Source: an uncultured Bacteroidales bacterium (GTDB lineage: Bacteria; Bacteroidota; Bacteroidia; Bacteroidales; P3). From it: DNA of 64,000 nt. The notes under the pieces were generated by a model, which saw only the letters and a program-made list of their open reading frames with translations, ran no database searches and was not told the DNA's origin. The DNA lies in the NCBI GenBank assembly GCA_900315935.1, contig ONBB01000002.1, positions 1-64,000 on the forward strand, written 5' to 3'. Shown one piece after another: positions 27,446 to 37,285 of the stretch (positions within the stretch are counted from its first letter, which is position 1; every line of letters begins with the position of its first letter). The translations under genes were made by a program, and so were the position numbers.

Positions 27446-27697
27446 CATTTAACATTTTTTTCGCCCCTTTTGCCTCCGTAACAAACTGCATACCATTAAA
27501 TTACACCAATTATAAAAATATACTCAATATATCGATACCAACAGAACGTTTAAGAAAAACGTATCGATTTTTAGCTGCGGCAAGGCATTGTACAACGAGA
27601 TGTATATAAGGCATTTGCGAAAGAACAAAAACACGTAACTTATCACCGTGCCAAAAAGCATATCGATAAATTTAAGAATTGGGGCCGATTTTTTAAC

Positions 27698-27731
27698 AAA
27701 AAAAAACGCCGGAACGGCGAGCGTTCCGGCG
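27698..27731 (-). terminator. Rho-independent terminator of the TPR-like gene
   Basis: Perfect 10-bp stem CGCCGGAACG (27707-27716) / CGTTCCGGCG (27722-27731), loop GCGAG, followed on the minus strand by nine T (27706-27698). Confidence 0.92.
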
Positions 27732-27756
27732 CGGGATTTTCGAGGATGATTTTCGC

Positions 27757-28986
27757 CTAGTTCATCAGCTGCTGGAGGCGGGCCTTGGCGGCCTCGGACT
27801 CGGTGAGCATGTCGACGCGGGCGTAGGCGTTGGCCAGAGCGGTGAGGGCATTGCCGAGCGAGGGGCGCAGGGCGTTCTTCTGGTTGTCGTCGGTGAGGCC
27901 GTCGTAGAAGTTGACCGCCTTGACGAGATATTCAATCGACTGGCGGAAGAGTTCCTTCGACTCGGTGCTGAGCTTGTCGTAGAGGCCGGTCTCGTCGCTG
28001 AAGGGGTCCACCTGGTTGGCGGCGTTGTTCTTGTCGACGGCGCGGTTGTAGATCATCTTGCCCATGCCGAAGTTGGCCTCGAACTGGGCGGGACGGAGGG
28101 TGAGCGACTCCTTGAAGCGGGCCTCGGCGGCCTCGTAGTCGCCGGCCACATCGTCGAGCAGCGAGCCGGCTTTCACCAGCACCACAGGGTAGAGGCTGGC
28201 CGAATCCTTGGTGAGGTTGACGGCGGCGTCGAGCTGCTCCTTGCCCTTCTCCATATTCTTGTTGAGGAAGTAGCCGGCGGCACTCAGGACGTAAGCCTGG
28301 TAGTCGTTCTTGCAGTTTTTGACGTAGTTGTTGGCCACCTTCATGGCCTCGTCGTTCTTGCCTTCGGCGATGGCGATGTCGAAGAGGGTCTGGTAGACGA
28401 AGTTGGTCTCGGTCTTGCGGCGCACCATGTTGTTGAAGTACTTCTTGACGCCGGCGGTGTCATGCTGGGCATGCGAGGCGATGCCGGCGATGTACATCGA
28501 CTCGACGGCATACTGGCCTTTGCCTGCGTTGGTGAAGCAGGTGGACGACTTGTCGGAGAGCTCGACGGCCTGGGCGAAGTTCTTCGCGTTGTAGGCTTCG
28601 CGGGCCTGGGTGTAGTACTCGTTGCCGACGAAGGAGAAGACCTCGTTCACCTGCTGGGCGAACTCGTTCTTGGTGTCGAGGCGCTTGCACTCGAGGGCGG
28701 CGGTGTAAGCCTGCTCGGCCCAGTCGGGGGCCAGGTCCTTGAACTTCGACTTCTTGTTGGCAGCCTCACCGCCGATGCGGGCATAGATGAGGGCCTTGTA
28801 GCACCAGGTCTTGGCGTCGTCCTTGGTGGCATCGTGCAGACAGGCGGCGTCGATTTCGGCCTTGGCTTTGTTGAGATAGTTTTTGCGCATGTTCTGGAAT
28901 GCGCTGCTGACGTTGATGGCCTGCGCGTTGGCGGCCAGGGTGGCGGCCACGAAGAGGGCGGCAGTCAGGAATTTCTTCATTTTCAT
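27757..28986 (-). CDS. Exported TPR-like protein
   Basis: 409 residues from ATG 28986 (MKMKKFLTAALFVAATLAANAQ); a second ATG two codons on gives the same signal peptide. After cleavage near residue 21 the protein is mostly alpha-helical, with repeated Ala/Tyr-rich helices (AKAEIDAACLHDATKDDAKTWCYKALIYARIG, YYTQAREAYNAKNFAQAVELSDKS, YEAAEARFKESLTLRPAQFEANFGMGKM) typical of tetratricopeptide repeats. Periplasmic scaffold role is plausible. gyrA lies upstream with its stop 28 bp before the ATG, so co-transcription is possible. Ends at a strong terminator. Confidence 0.85.
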   Translation of the reverse strand: MKMKKFLTAALFVAATLAANAQAINVSSAFQNMRKNYLNKAKAEIDAACLHDATKDDAKTWCYKALIYARIGGEAANKKSKFKDLAPDWAEQAYTAALECKRLDTKNEFAQQVNEVFSFVGNEYYTQAREAYNAKNFAQAVELSDKSSTCFTNAGKGQYAVESMYIAGIASHAQHDTAGVKKYFNNMVRRKTETNFVYQTLFDIAIAEGKNDEAMKVANNYVKNCKNDYQAYVLSAAGYFLNKNMEKGKEQLDAAVNLTKDSASLYPVVLVKAGSLLDDVAGDYEAAEARFKESLTLRPAQFEANFGMGKMIYNRAVDKNNAANQVDPFSDETGLYDKLSTESKELFRQSIEYLVKAVNFYDGLTDDNQKNALRPSLGNALTALANAYARVDMLTESEAAKARLQQLMN

Positions 28987-29014
28987 ATCTTTGTCGTTTT
29001 TTAGGTGTTGATTT

Positions 29015-31570
29015 TTATTCTTCGGTTTGACTATTAGTATCGTTTGCGGGCTCATTATTGCTCTCGGGGTTCGGATTTTCGGCCTCAGCGCCCTCGGGGA
29101 GGGTGTCGGCCTCGTCGTCGTCGCCGGCGGTGGGCACCTTGGTGATGGAGGCGATGTAGTCTTTGCCGCGGAGGTCGATGAGCTTGACGCCCTGTGTGTT
29201 GCGTCCGAGTACGCGGAGGTCGGCGACCTTCATGCGGATGGTGATGCCTGAGCGGTTGATGATCATGAGGTCGTGCTCGTCGGTGACGTTGGTGATGGCG
29301 GCGAGGGGGCCGGTCTTGTCGGTGATCTGCATGGCTTTGACGCCCTTGCCGCCGCGGTGGAGGGTGGCGCGGTAGTCGGCCAGCGAGGAGCGCTTGCCGT
29401 AGCCGTGCTCGGAGACGACAAGGAGGTTCTCGTCGGCGCTGGGCAGGCAGAGCATGTCGATGACGCCGTCGCCCTCGGGCTCGAGGTCCATGCCTTTCAC
29501 ACCGCTGGCGCCGCGGCCCATGGCGCGGAACTCCTTCTCGGGGCAGATCATCACCTTGCCCTTCTTCGAAGCGATGAGCATGTAGCTATCGCCATCGGTG
29601 AGGCGGGCGGTAACCAGCTCGTCGCCCTCGCGGATGCCCACGGCGATGATGCCGTTGGTACGCGGGCGCGAGTACGCCTCGAGGGTGGTCTTTTTGACGA
29701 TGCCGTTCTTGGTGCACATGGTGATGTAGTGGTTGCCCACGTACTCGCTGTCGGAGAGGCTCTCCACGTTGACGTAGGCTTTCACCTTGTCGTCCGGCTC
29801 GATATTGATGCAGTTGAGGATGGGGCGGCCCTTTGTGTTCTTCTCGCCCTCGGGCACCTCGAAGGCGCGCATCCAATAGCAACGGCCCTTCTCGGTGAAG
29901 AAGAGGAGGTAGTTGTGGTTGGTGCAGGTGAAGATGTGCTCCACGAAGTCCTCGCTTCGCACCGAGCTTCCCTTGCTGCCCACGCCTCCACGGCTCTGCG
30001 TACGGTACTCAGTGAGCGGCGTGCGCTTGATGTAGCCTTTGTGGCTGATGGTGATGACCACCTGCTCGTCGGGGATGGTGTCCTCGATGCGGAAGTTGGC
30101 GGCATCGTACTTGATTTGCGTGCGGCGGTCGTCGCCGTACTTCTCGCGCAGCTCGACGAACTCGTCCTTGATGACCTGCATCAGCACGCTGTGGTCGCCC
30201 AGGATTTCCTTGCAGCGCTCGATGAAGCGCATACGCTCGTCGTACTCATCCTGCAGGCGCTGGCGCTGCAGGCCGGTGAGCTGGGCGAGGCGCATGTCGA
30301 CGATGGCGCGCGACTGGGGCTCGGTGAAGTCGAAGCGGTCCATCAATCCCTGGCGGGCATCCTCGGGGGTGCGGCTGGCACGGATGAGGGCGATAATCTC
30401 GTCGATGATGTCAATGGCGCGCAGCAGACCCTCGAGGATATGTGCGCGGCGCAGGGCCTCGTCCATCTCGAACTGCGTGCGGCGGGTAACCACCTCCTCG
30501 CGGTGGAGGACGAAATTGGAGATGAGTTCCTTCAGGTTGAGCAGCTGCGGACGGCCGTGCACCAGGGCGATGTTGTTCACCGGGAACGACGACTGCAGCT
30601 CGGTCTGCTGGAACAGTTTGTTGAGGATTACGTTGGGCACCACATCGTTGCGCAGCACATAGACCACGCGGATACCCTCGCGGTTGCTCTCGTCGCGGAT
30701 GTCGGTGATGCCTTCTATCTTGCCCTCCTTGACCAGGTTGGCGGTCTTTTTGATCATCTCCCTCTTGTTGACACCATAGGGGACGGTGCTGGCGATGATG
30801 ACGTTGCGGCCGTGGCTGTCCTCCTCGATGGTGGTCTCGGCGCGCAGGATGATGCTGCCGCGGCCGGTGGTGTAGGCTTCGCGGACGCCGTTGTAGCCGT
30901 AGATGATGCCGCCCAGGGGGAAGTCGGGCGCCTTGACGTGCTCCATAAGGCCCTCGATGGTGATGTCGCGGTCGTCGATATAGGCCATGCAGCCGTCCAG
31001 CACCTCGCGCAGGTTGTGGGTGGGCATGTTGGTGGCCATACCGACGGCGATGCCGTTCGAGCCGTTGACAAGCAGGTTGGGGATCTTGGCCGGCAGTACG
31101 GTGGGTTCCTGCCCCTCGTTGTCGTAGGTGGGCACCATGTCGACCGTGTTCTTGTCGATGTCGGCCACCATGTCGTTGCTTATCTGCTGCAGGCGGGCCT
31201 CGGTGTATCGCATGGCGGCCGGCGAGTCGCCGTCCACCGAGCCGAAGTTACCCTGCCCCTCGACCAGCATGTAGCGCATCGACCACGGCTGGGCCAGGCG
31301 CACCAGGGCTCCGTAGATGGAGCTGTCTCCGTGGGGGTGGTACTTACCCATCACGTCGCCCACGATGCGGGCGCACTTCTTGGTGGGGGTGTTGTAGAGG
31401 ATGCCGTTCTCGTTCATCGAGTAGAGGATGCGGCGGTGCACTGGCTTGAAGCCGTCGCGCACATCCGGCAGCGCTCGGGACACGATGACGGACATGGCAT
31501 AGTCGATATAGGCCGACTTCATGGTCTGCTCTATGTCTACGCGGATGATTTTTTCGTTCTCTAAAGCCAT
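29015..31570 (-). CDS. gyrA: DNA gyrase subunit A
   Basis: Introduces negative supercoils as GyrA2GyrB2; this subunit cuts and rejoins DNA. 851 residues. The catalytic Tyr is Tyr122 in [10 protein letters not shown], the same number as in E. coli. The quinolone region reads [13 protein letters not shown]: Ser83 is kept, but position 87 is Gly rather than the Asp found in E. coli. The C-terminal beta-pinwheel has GyrA-box-like sequence ([10 protein letters not shown]) and ends in an acidic Asn/Glu/Pro-rich tail. Own promoter upstream (31639-31665). gyrB is not in the window. Confidence 0.97.
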   Translation of the reverse strand: MALENEKIIRVDIEQTMKSAYIDYAMSVIVSRALPDVRDGFKPVHRRILYSMNENGILYNTPTKKCARIVGDVMGKYHPHGDSSIYGALVRLAQPWSMRYMLVEGQGNFGSVDGDSPAAMRYTEARLQQISNDMVADIDKNTVDMVPTYDNEGQEPTVLPAKIPNLLVNGSNGIAVGMATNMPTHNLREVLDGCMAYIDDRDITIEGLMEHVKAPDFPLGGIIYGYNGVREAYTTGRGSIILRAETTIEEDSHGRNVIIASTVPYGVNKREMIKKTANLVKEGKIEGITDIRDESNREGIRVVYVLRNDVVPNVILNKLFQQTELQSSFPVNNIALVHGRPQLLNLKELISNFVLHREEVVTRRTQFEMDEALRRAHILEGLLRAIDIIDEIIALIRASRTPEDARQGLMDRFDFTEPQSRAIVDMRLAQLTGLQRQRLQDEYDERMRFIERCKEILGDHSVLMQVIKDEFVELREKYGDDRRTQIKYDAANFRIEDTIPDEQVVITISHKGYIKRTPLTEYRTQSRGGVGSKGSSVRSEDFVEHIFTCTNHNYLLFFTEKGRCYWMRAFEVPEGEKNTKGRPILNCINIEPDDKVKAYVNVESLSDSEYVGNHYITMCTKNGIVKKTTLEAYSRPRTNGIIAVGIREGDELVTARLTDGDSYMLIASKKGKVMICPEKEFRAMGRGASGVKGMDLEPEGDGVIDMLCLPSADENLLVVSEHGYGKRSSLADYRATLHRGGKGVKAMQITDKTGPLAAITNVTDEHDLMIINRSGITIRMKVADLRVLGRNTQGVKLIDLRGKDYIASITKVPTAGDDDEADTLPEGAEAENPNPESNNEPANDTNSQTEE

Positions 31571-31638
31571 CGGTTAGTTATCATTATATTATTGTATTCC
31601 AAATATTTATATACGCACGCGCGAAACATGCGGAAATA

Positions 31639-31665
31639 CAAAGATACGATTTTTTCCCGACATGG
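31639..31665 (-). promoter_or_regulatory. gyrA promoter with CCATGT element
   Basis: Minus-strand TATCTTTG at 31646-31639; CCATGTCGGG begins at 31665, exactly 19 nt upstream. The gyrA start is about 70 nt downstream. Confidence 0.8.
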
Positions 31666-31700
31666 ATGTTTTTTTTATAAACACGCTGTTAATCTTCGCT

Positions 31701-31967
31701 TCAGTCCCCGAAGCGGTCGCTCTGTTTGAGCAACTTGAGGGTGTGTTGCTTGCCGGAGGCGGTATCCTCAACCATCACGATGCGCACCTCACCCGTATCA
31801 CCCGGCACGTATGGGGTCATGAAGGACGTGTCCACGTACTTGGCAAACCAGACAAAGTTGCCCAAGGCCGGCACCTCGATATCCCCGAAGGTGGCACCGC
31901 TCACGAGGTTGTTTGACAGATAGAAGATGCTGTCAACCAATGAAATTGACCCTATTTCATTGTCAGG
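31701..31967 (-). pseudogene. C-terminal remnant of an unidentified protein
   Basis: A minus-strand frame reads ...DNEIGSISLVDSIFYLSNN... through FGDIEVPALGNFVWFAKYVDTS to DRFGD and TGA at 31701. It has no ATG; the first plausible initiator is TTG at 31940, but protein-like sequence continues upstream of that to about 31967, where it runs directly into a G-run repeat (31969 onward) and then a stop. The simplest reading is that the 5' part of a gene was lost, with the repeat at the junction. A small TTG-started gene is the alternative. Family not recognised. Confidence 0.5.
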
Positions 31968-31968
31968 A

Positions 31969-32040
31969 GGGGACGGTAGGGGAATGGTAGGGGATCTCTA
32001 GGGGAATACAAAGGCTCTGGACCGCTATGGACCCATAAGA
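31969..32040 (+). repeat. G-run repeat, copy D
   Basis: GGGG runs start at 31969, 31979, 31990 and 32001 (spacing 10, 11, 11), followed by AATACAAAGGCTCTGGACC and GCTATGGA. It lies between the remnant gene and the clpC promoter. Confidence 0.82.
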
Positions 32041-32129
32041 GTTACATTGAGGCCGAGAGTGGTACTGTTTCCACATCGGGCTGTTGAAAAAAAGCATTGG
32101 CACGGAAGTTGCAGTTGGATTATTTGTAG

Positions 32130-32137
32130 TACTTTTG
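32130..32137 (+). promoter_or_regulatory. -7 promoter box of clpC
   Basis: TACTTTTG fits TAnnTTTG and is 25 nt before the chosen clpC start. An in-frame ATG at 32084 lies upstream of this box and is therefore unlikely to be used. Confidence 0.7.
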
Positions 32138-32161
32138 CATTTTGAAAACATACCCCACATT

Positions 32162-34780
32162 ATGGAAGCCAACCTGAGCGAAAACACGCGAAAAGCAATA
32201 TCCTTCAGCCGCGACGAGGCCATCCGCATGAAGAACGGAGGCATCGGCGTGGAGCATCTTTTTCTGGGCATCGCCCGCATACCCGAGTGTTCGGCGGTGG
32301 CGATGCTCAAATCCCTGGGCGTCGACACGGCGCAACTGCGCGAGCAGCTGGAGCGCCAGGTCAGCCAGGCCCAGGCCGACATCCGCTACGCCGAGGACAG
32401 CGAAATCCCCATGCTGCGCCAGACCGAGAAGGTGCTGCGCCTGAGCTACCTGGAGAGCATCAAACTCAAGTCGCCCGAAATCCGCACCGAGCACCTCGTG
32501 CTCGCCATGCTGCAGGAGGGCGACAACCTGGTGGCCAACCTGCTGGGGAAGAGCGGCGTGGACTACGACCGCTTCTCCAAGACCGTCAAAGGCGACAGCA
32601 GCGTGGAGCCCGGCCAGATGCCCGACTTCAGCATGCAGAGCTCGGACGACGACAACGACGACCCCTTCGCCGACCCGATGATGGAAAGCGGCAAGCCGAA
32701 TGCGGCGGGCGGCAAGTCGAAGAGCGGCACGCCGGCGCTGGACAACTTCGGCCGCGACCTGACCAAGCTGGCCGAGGAGGGCAAGCTGGACCCCATCGTG
32801 GGCCGCACCCGCGAGCTGGAGCGCATCGCACAGATTCTCTCGCGCCGCAAGAAGAACAACCCCATCCTCATCGGCGAGAGCGGCGTGGGCAAGAGCGCCA
32901 TCGCCGAGGGCCTCGCCATCCGCATGGCCGAAGGCAAGGTGCCGCGCACCCTCTTCGGCAAGCGCCTGCTGAGCCTCGACCTGGCCTCGCTCGTGGCCGG
33001 CACCAAGTACCGCGGTCAGTTCGAGGAGCGCATGAAGGCCGTCATCGGCGAGCTGGAGAAACACCCCGAAATCGTCATCTTCATCGACGAGATACACACC
33101 ATCGTGGGCGCCGGCTCGGCCAGCGGCAGCCTCGACGCCAGCAACATGTTCAAGCCCGCCCTGGCACGCGGCGTCATCCAGTGCATCGGCACCACCACCC
33201 TCGACGAGTACCGCCAGTACATCGAGAAGGACACCGCCCTCGAACGCCGCTTCCAGAAGGTGCTGGTCGAACCCGCCACCGCCGAGGAGACCCTCGAGAT
33301 ACTTCAAAATATCAAGGACAAATATGAGGAGCACCACATGGTGCAGTACACCGACGAGGCGCTGAAAGCCTGCGTGGAGCTCACCGAGCGCTACGTCAGC
33401 GACCGCCTGCAGCCCGACAAGGCCATCGACGCCCTCGACGAGGCCGGCTCGCGCGTGCGCATAGCCAACATGCGGGTGCCGGACGACATAGTAAACCTCG
33501 AGAAGGAGGTGGCGCGCGTCAACGCCCGCAAGAAAGAGGTGCTCGCCACCAAGCGCTACAGCGAAGCCGCCGAACTGCGCGACCAGGAGCGCGACCTCGA
33601 CTCCAAGCTCACCGACCTCAAGCGCCAGTGGGAGAACGATGAGCGCGAGCGCCATGTACGCGTAACCGAGCACGACGTGGCCGCCGTGGTGGCCATGATG
33701 ACCGGCGTGCCGGTGGAGCGCATCGCCGAGAGCGAGCAGACACGCCTGCTGAGCATGGAGAACGAACTGAAAGGCAGCGTGGTGGGCCAGGACGAGGCCA
33801 TCAGCCAGATAGCCAAAGCCATCCGCCGCAACCGCGCCGGCCTCAAGGACCCCAACCGCCCCATCGGCTCCTTCCTCTTCCTCGGCCCCACCGGCGTCGG
33901 CAAGACCTACCTCACCAAAATCCTGGCCCAATACCTCTTCGACAGCGAGAGCGCCATGATACGCATCGACATGAGCGAATACATGGAGAAATTCGCCGTC
34001 AGCCGCCTCATCGGCGCCCCTCCGGGCTACGTGGGCTACGAGGAGGGCGGCCAGCTGACCGAACGCGTGAGGAGAAAACCCTACAGCATCGTGCTGCTGG
34101 ACGAGATTGAAAAGGCACACCCCGACGTGTTCAACGTGCTGCTGCAGGTGCTCGACGACGGGCAGCTCACCGACGGCATCGGCCGCAAGGTAGACTTCCG
34201 CAACACCATCGTCATCATGACCTCCAACGTGGGCAGCCGCCAGCTGAAAGACTTCGGCGTCGGCGTAGGCTTCAGCACCAAGAGCCGCGAGGCCGAGCGC
34301 GCCAGCATGCAGCGCGACGTAATAGAGAAAAGCCTCAAAAAGGCATTCGCACCCGAATTCATCAACCGCATCGACGACATCATCTACTTCAACAGCCTGG
34401 GCCGCGAGGAGATACACAAGATAATCGACATCGAGCTGCGCGGCCTCTTCGGACGCATCCGCAAGATGGGCTTCGAGGTGGAGATGGACGAGAAGGCCAA
34501 GGACTTCATCGTCGGCAAAGGCTGGGACGAGAACTACGGCGCCCGCCCCCTGCGCCGCGCCATACAGCGCTACGTGGAGGACGACCTGGCCGACGAAATC
34601 ATCAAGGCCGACATACTGCCCGGCGACACCATCAAAATCACCGCCGGTGTGCCCGAACAAAGCGACGACACCTCAGCCACCAACGACGAGGAGCGCGTCT
34701 TCTTCAACATCGAGAAGGGCGAGGCATCGAAAGCCCTCGACGAGGCACTGACCGCCGAACCCACCGCCACAGAAGCATGA
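32162..34780 (+). CDS. clpC: ATP-dependent Clp protease ATPase subunit ClpC
   Basis: Hexameric AAA+ unfoldase feeding ClpP. 872 residues from ATG 32162 ([20 protein letters not shown]). Two Clp_N repeats fill about 1-150 ([19 protein letters not shown]), followed by a Gly/Ser/Asp-rich linker. AAA1 has Walker [14 protein letters not shown] at about 236 and Walker [16 protein letters not shown]; a UVR-like middle segment ([23 protein letters not shown]) marks ClpC rather than ClpA/B. AAA2 has [12 protein letters not shown] and [19 protein letters not shown]. The C-terminal D2-small domain is followed by an acidic Ala/Thr tail. Monocistronic; a strong hairpin follows. Confidence 0.96.
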   Translation: MEANLSENTRKAISFSRDEAIRMKNGGIGVEHLFLGIARIPECSAVAMLKSLGVDTAQLREQLERQVSQAQADIRYAEDSEIPMLRQTEKVLRLSYLESIKLKSPEIRTEHLVLAMLQEGDNLVANLLGKSGVDYDRFSKTVKGDSSVEPGQMPDFSMQSSDDDNDDPFADPMMESGKPNAAGGKSKSGTPALDNFGRDLTKLAEEGKLDPIVGRTRELERIAQILSRRKKNNPILIGESGVGKSAIAEGLAIRMAEGKVPRTLFGKRLLSLDLASLVAGTKYRGQFEERMKAVIGELEKHPEIVIFIDEIHTIVGAGSASGSLDASNMFKPALARGVIQCIGTTTLDEYRQYIEKDTALERRFQKVLVEPATAEETLEILQNIKDKYEEHHMVQYTDEALKACVELTERYVSDRLQPDKAIDALDEAGSRVRIANMRVPDDIVNLEKEVARVNARKKEVLATKRYSEAAELRDQERDLDSKLTDLKRQWENDERERHVRVTEHDVAAVVAMMTGVPVERIAESEQTRLLSMENELKGSVVGQDEAISQIAKAIRRNRAGLKDPNRPIGSFLFLGPTGVGKTYLTKILAQYLFDSESAMIRIDMSEYMEKFAVSRLIGAPPGYVGYEEGGQLTERVRRKPYSIVLLDEIEKAHPDVFNVLLQVLDDGQLTDGIGRKVDFRNTIVIMTSNVGSRQLKDFGVGVGFSTKSREAERASMQRDVIEKSLKKAFAPEFINRIDDIIYFNSLGREEIHKIIDIELRGLFGRIRKMGFEVEMDEKAKDFIVGKGWDENYGARPLRRAIQRYVEDDLADEIIKADILPGDTIKITAGVPEQSDDTSATNDEERVFFNIEKGEASKALDEALTAEPTATEA

Positions 34781-34785
34781 CGGCA

Positions 34786-34857
34786 AGTCCCGAAGGGGCG
34801 CCAGACAGTAGCCGTGGGCTTGCGCCCACGGCTACTGTCCTTCGTCCCTGCGGGACT
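34786..34857. terminator. Large bidirectional hairpin between convergent genes
   Basis: A perfect 16-bp stem at 34804-34819 / 34824-34839 with loop TTGC, nested inside an outer pairing AGTCCCGAAGG / CCTTCG...CGGGACT (34786-34796 with 34839-34857). It separates clpC (plus) from the DUF4838 gene (minus) and overlaps the latter's stop codon. There is no T-tract, so it is a terminator by position and stem strength. Confidence 0.7.
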
Positions 34858-37003
34858 ACTTTACCACTATCTCATCGGTGAATATCCATGCCTTCTGTCC
34901 GGCGGCGCGGTGCCAGGCGGGGATTTCGGGCAGCGGGTCGGCGACGACGCGGATGTAGCGCGCCGTGCCCTTCACCTCGGCACGGAAGGTCTTGATGTCG
35001 GGCGTGGCCAGTATCTCGGGATTTTCGGGGTGCCACTCCCCTACCCTACGCCACTGGCGCCCGTCGTCGGAGACATCCATCGCCACACGCTGCGGGAGGA
35101 ATATCCACGACAGGGGGTAGAAGAAGAAGTCCATGCTGACACTCTGCACCTCCACCGGCGCACTGCCGAGGGTGAGGACAGCCTTCAGCGTGTCGCCCCA
35201 GAAGCCCACCCAGTCGGTGCGGTAGTCCATGATGCCGGCGCGGCGGTCGATAAGCGAGGCGGTGTTGTAGGGAGCCGAGGGCTCATCCTTATATATCAAA
35301 CGCTTGGGCTTCAGCGAGCCTTGCTGCTTCTCCACAAAGTGGAGCATCTGGCGCTGGTATTCGTCGGGCGAGATGCCCATCTCCATCATCTGCGCCACGC
35401 CGAAGCGGTTGAGGTCGGCCGTCATGCGGCGCAGGCGGGCGGTGAGCTGCTCGGGGGTGCCCTTCATCTTGCCCGTGGCCATGAGCTCGACAGTGGCGAA
35501 GTCGAGCGCCAGCTCGAAGTAGCGCAGCCGCTCGCGAATGGCGGAGTCGGCCGCAACGCTGTAGGCGCTCTGCATGGCCAGGTCGTAGCGCAGCATGCGC
35601 TGGGGCGAGAGGTAGCCGTCGGCACCGTCGACGGGGTAGCCGTAGATATTCAGCGTCCTGCCGCTGGCGGTGAGGGCGGCGGTCATGGTGTCGATGATGC
35701 GGCGCACCATGGGAGCCGCCGGGCCGTAGTAGCCACGGAAGAAGTCATCCATGACGGAATCCATGTCCACATCGGGGTTCCACATCAGCTTGGCCAGCAT
35801 GTAGCAGCGGATATCCATCCACGAGGTGATGTTGTCCTGGCCGGTGGCCTGCTCGAACATCAGGCGCACGCCGTTGTTGCGGAAGAACTGCAGGTTGGGC
35901 TGCAGCACGTGCAGGTTGGGGAACGGGTTCCAGAAGTTGCGGAACTGGACCACATAGTCCCAGATGAAGATATTGTCGGTCAGGCGGCCCCAGTCCACCA
36001 TGTCCTTGCGGAAAGATGCCTCGCGGGGCGAGGTGGCGATGGAAGCCTCGCGACCCGACTCGATGGGGCAGAGCATGATGTTCACATTGGGGGCTGGCTT
36101 GATAGGAACAATCTGATTATTCGGAGCATTCCTGGTGTACTGGTAGGCCAGGGTGGAGATGGTCTTGTCGGGGAAACGGGCAGCCACCTGGTTGATGAAG
36201 TGGAGCAGCGTGCCCGTGGGGCCGCCGTAGAGGCTGTCGAGGCGCAGGCAGGGGGCGCACTGGCAGGCGTTGTAATTGTCGTTGTTGGAGACCGACCAGA
36301 TGGTGGCCTCGGGGCGGCGGGACATGGTGTCGGCCAGGCGGCGGCAGAGCTCCTCCAGCATCTCGCCGTTGGAGAGGCAGAGCTGCCCGTCGCGGTCGCG
36401 GCGACCCTCGCGCATGGAGAACCACTCGGGGTGGGCGTCATAGTAGCGCGACTCGGGTATCAGGTGCTGGAAGGTGTGGACGAACATGCCCCACTGGCGG
36501 TGCAGGTCGGCACGGTTGTGCAGGCGGTGCCAGTTGGCATACAGCTCGCTGTGGTTAGGATAGTAATAGAGCGTCTCGCGGTAGGCGAAGGCGGGGTTCT
36601 CCACGAGTTCGGAGTTCGGAAGTGCGAGTCCAGCGTGGCCGGGGACCACCAGGGCGTCGGGCGTGTAGAGGCGGTAGCCGAGCCGCTCCAGCAGGGCATA
36701 GACGGCATAGAGGGTGCCGCGCTCGCCGAGGCCGTAGAGGCACACCTCGCGGCCGTCGCCGCAGATGAGGAAGCCGTCGTCCTTGAGCCGCTCCACCTGC
36801 GGGGCATAGCGCGCGCGCAGCAGGGGTGTGTCGCCCACGTGGATGGTGCCGGCCAGGTGGCGGTCATTGCCGTTCATGGCGAGGAAGCGGCGCAGCTCGG
36901 CGGCGGCACGGGTGGCGCCCTCGGTGTTGTCGCTAACGACCTTCACCTGGCCCGCAGCGACAAACGAGGCCAGCAGCATGCATACAAGTACTATCTGTTT
37001 CAT
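34856..37003 (-). CDS. Exported DUF4838 protein with F5/8-type C-terminal domain
   Basis: 715 residues. The signal peptide (MKQIVLVCMLLASFVAAGQ) is followed by a region resembling the N-terminal alpha-glucuronidase-like domain (GTIHVGDTPLL, YGLGERGTLYAVYALLERLGYR), then the DUF4838 core from about 125 (PAFAYRETLYY, SNNDNYNACQCAPCLRL, VNIMLCPIE, WDYVVQFRNFWNPFPNLH). The C-terminus (about 560-715) looks like a discoidin/F5/8-type carbohydrate-binding fold. Probably a periplasmic or surface glycoside hydrolase-like protein; substrate unknown. A degenerate heptamer repeat related to the truB one encodes NSEL at 36605-36620. No partner SusC/D gene is adjacent. Confidence 0.85.
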   Translation of the reverse strand: MKQIVLVCMLLASFVAAGQVKVVSDNTEGATRAAAELRRFLAMNGNDRHLAGTIHVGDTPLLRARYAPQVERLKDDGFLICGDGREVCLYGLGERGTLYAVYALLERLGYRLYTPDALVVPGHAGLALPNSELVENPAFAYRETLYYYPNHSELYANWHRLHNRADLHRQWGMFVHTFQHLIPESRYYDAHPEWFSMREGRRDRDGQLCLSNGEMLEELCRRLADTMSRRPEATIWSVSNNDNYNACQCAPCLRLDSLYGGPTGTLLHFINQVAARFPDKTISTLAYQYTRNAPNNQIVPIKPAPNVNIMLCPIESGREASIATSPREASFRKDMVDWGRLTDNIFIWDYVVQFRNFWNPFPNLHVLQPNLQFFRNNGVRLMFEQATGQDNITSWMDIRCYMLAKLMWNPDVDMDSVMDDFFRGYYGPAAPMVRRIIDTMTAALTASGRTLNIYGYPVDGADGYLSPQRMLRYDLAMQSAYSVAADSAIRERLRYFELALDFATVELMATGKMKGTPEQLTARLRRMTADLNRFGVAQMMEMGISPDEYQRQMLHFVEKQQGSLKPKRLIYKDEPSAPYNTASLIDRRAGIMDYRTDWVGFWGDTLKAVLTLGSAPVEVQSVSMDFFFYPLSWIFLPQRVAMDVSDDGRQWRRVGEWHPENPEILATPDIKTFRAEVKGTARYIRVVADPLPEIPAWHRAAGQKAWIFTDEIVVK

Positions 37004-37050
37004 ATACCCCCGTAACGGAAAAAAGGGTGAAATATTGTATCCACCCTCCA

Positions 37051-37125
37051 GGGGAACGGTAGGGGAATGGTAGGGGAACGGTAGGGGAATACAAAGGCAC
37101 TGGAAGGATATGGAAGCTTATGGTA
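37051..37125 (+). repeat. G-run repeat, copy E
   Basis: GGGG runs start at 37051, 37062, 37073 and 37084, an exact 11-bp period. The tail runs through TACAAAGGCACTGGAAGGAT to TGGTA at 37125. Positions 37060-37125 are a perfect 66-bp match to the reverse complement of 61029-61094. Confidence 0.9.
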
Positions 37126-37221
37126 GGTTGTACGCTACAAGAACTGCATGGCTTATCAGCAACTATCTCATCTTCAATAAAATGACAGAAACGACATGGT
37201 GGCAACGGTGGGTAAATACAT

Positions 37222-37256
37222 CCCGGCCCCCGCTCCTATGATGAGCGGGGGCCGGG
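37222..37256. terminator. Strong GC-rich hairpin after the outer-membrane protein gene
   Basis: Perfect 14-bp stem 37222-37235 / 37243-37256 with a 7-nt loop. It lies about 30 nt past the stop of the minus-strand gene ending at 37286. No T-tract; terminator by position. Confidence 0.75.
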
Positions 37257-37285
37257 GGATGCGTTCAGGGGCACGGAACCCCTGT

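Larger units (their letters stand above)
27311..27756. other. Intergenic region with G-run repeat, TATCGATA cluster and a terminator
   Basis: This 446-bp AT-rich gap contains a G-run repeat (27411-27445), TATCGATA at 27530-27537 and 27661-27668 with a near match (TATCGATT) at 27562-27569, and the terminator of the TPR-like gene at 27698-27731. No clear -7 box for the TonB receptor was found. Confidence 0.7.

Noticed and set aside
29273-31564. Plus-strand 763-codon frame opposite gyrA
   Set aside because: Antisense shadow of a high-GC gene: Val/Ala/Gly/His-rich, no domain, and gyrA on the other strand is unambiguous.
32084-32161. Upstream in-frame ATG for clpC
   Set aside because: It precedes the -7 box at 32130-32137, and the conserved ClpC N-terminus begins at 32162.
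32120-34660. Minus-strand 846-codon frame opposite clpC
   Set aside because: Antisense shadow; composition is Leu/Val/His/Ala-rich without motifs, and clpC is complete.
34814-37015. Plus-strand 733-codon frame opposite the DUF4838 gene
   Set aside because: Antisense shadow; the minus-strand frame has a signal peptide and recognisable domains.
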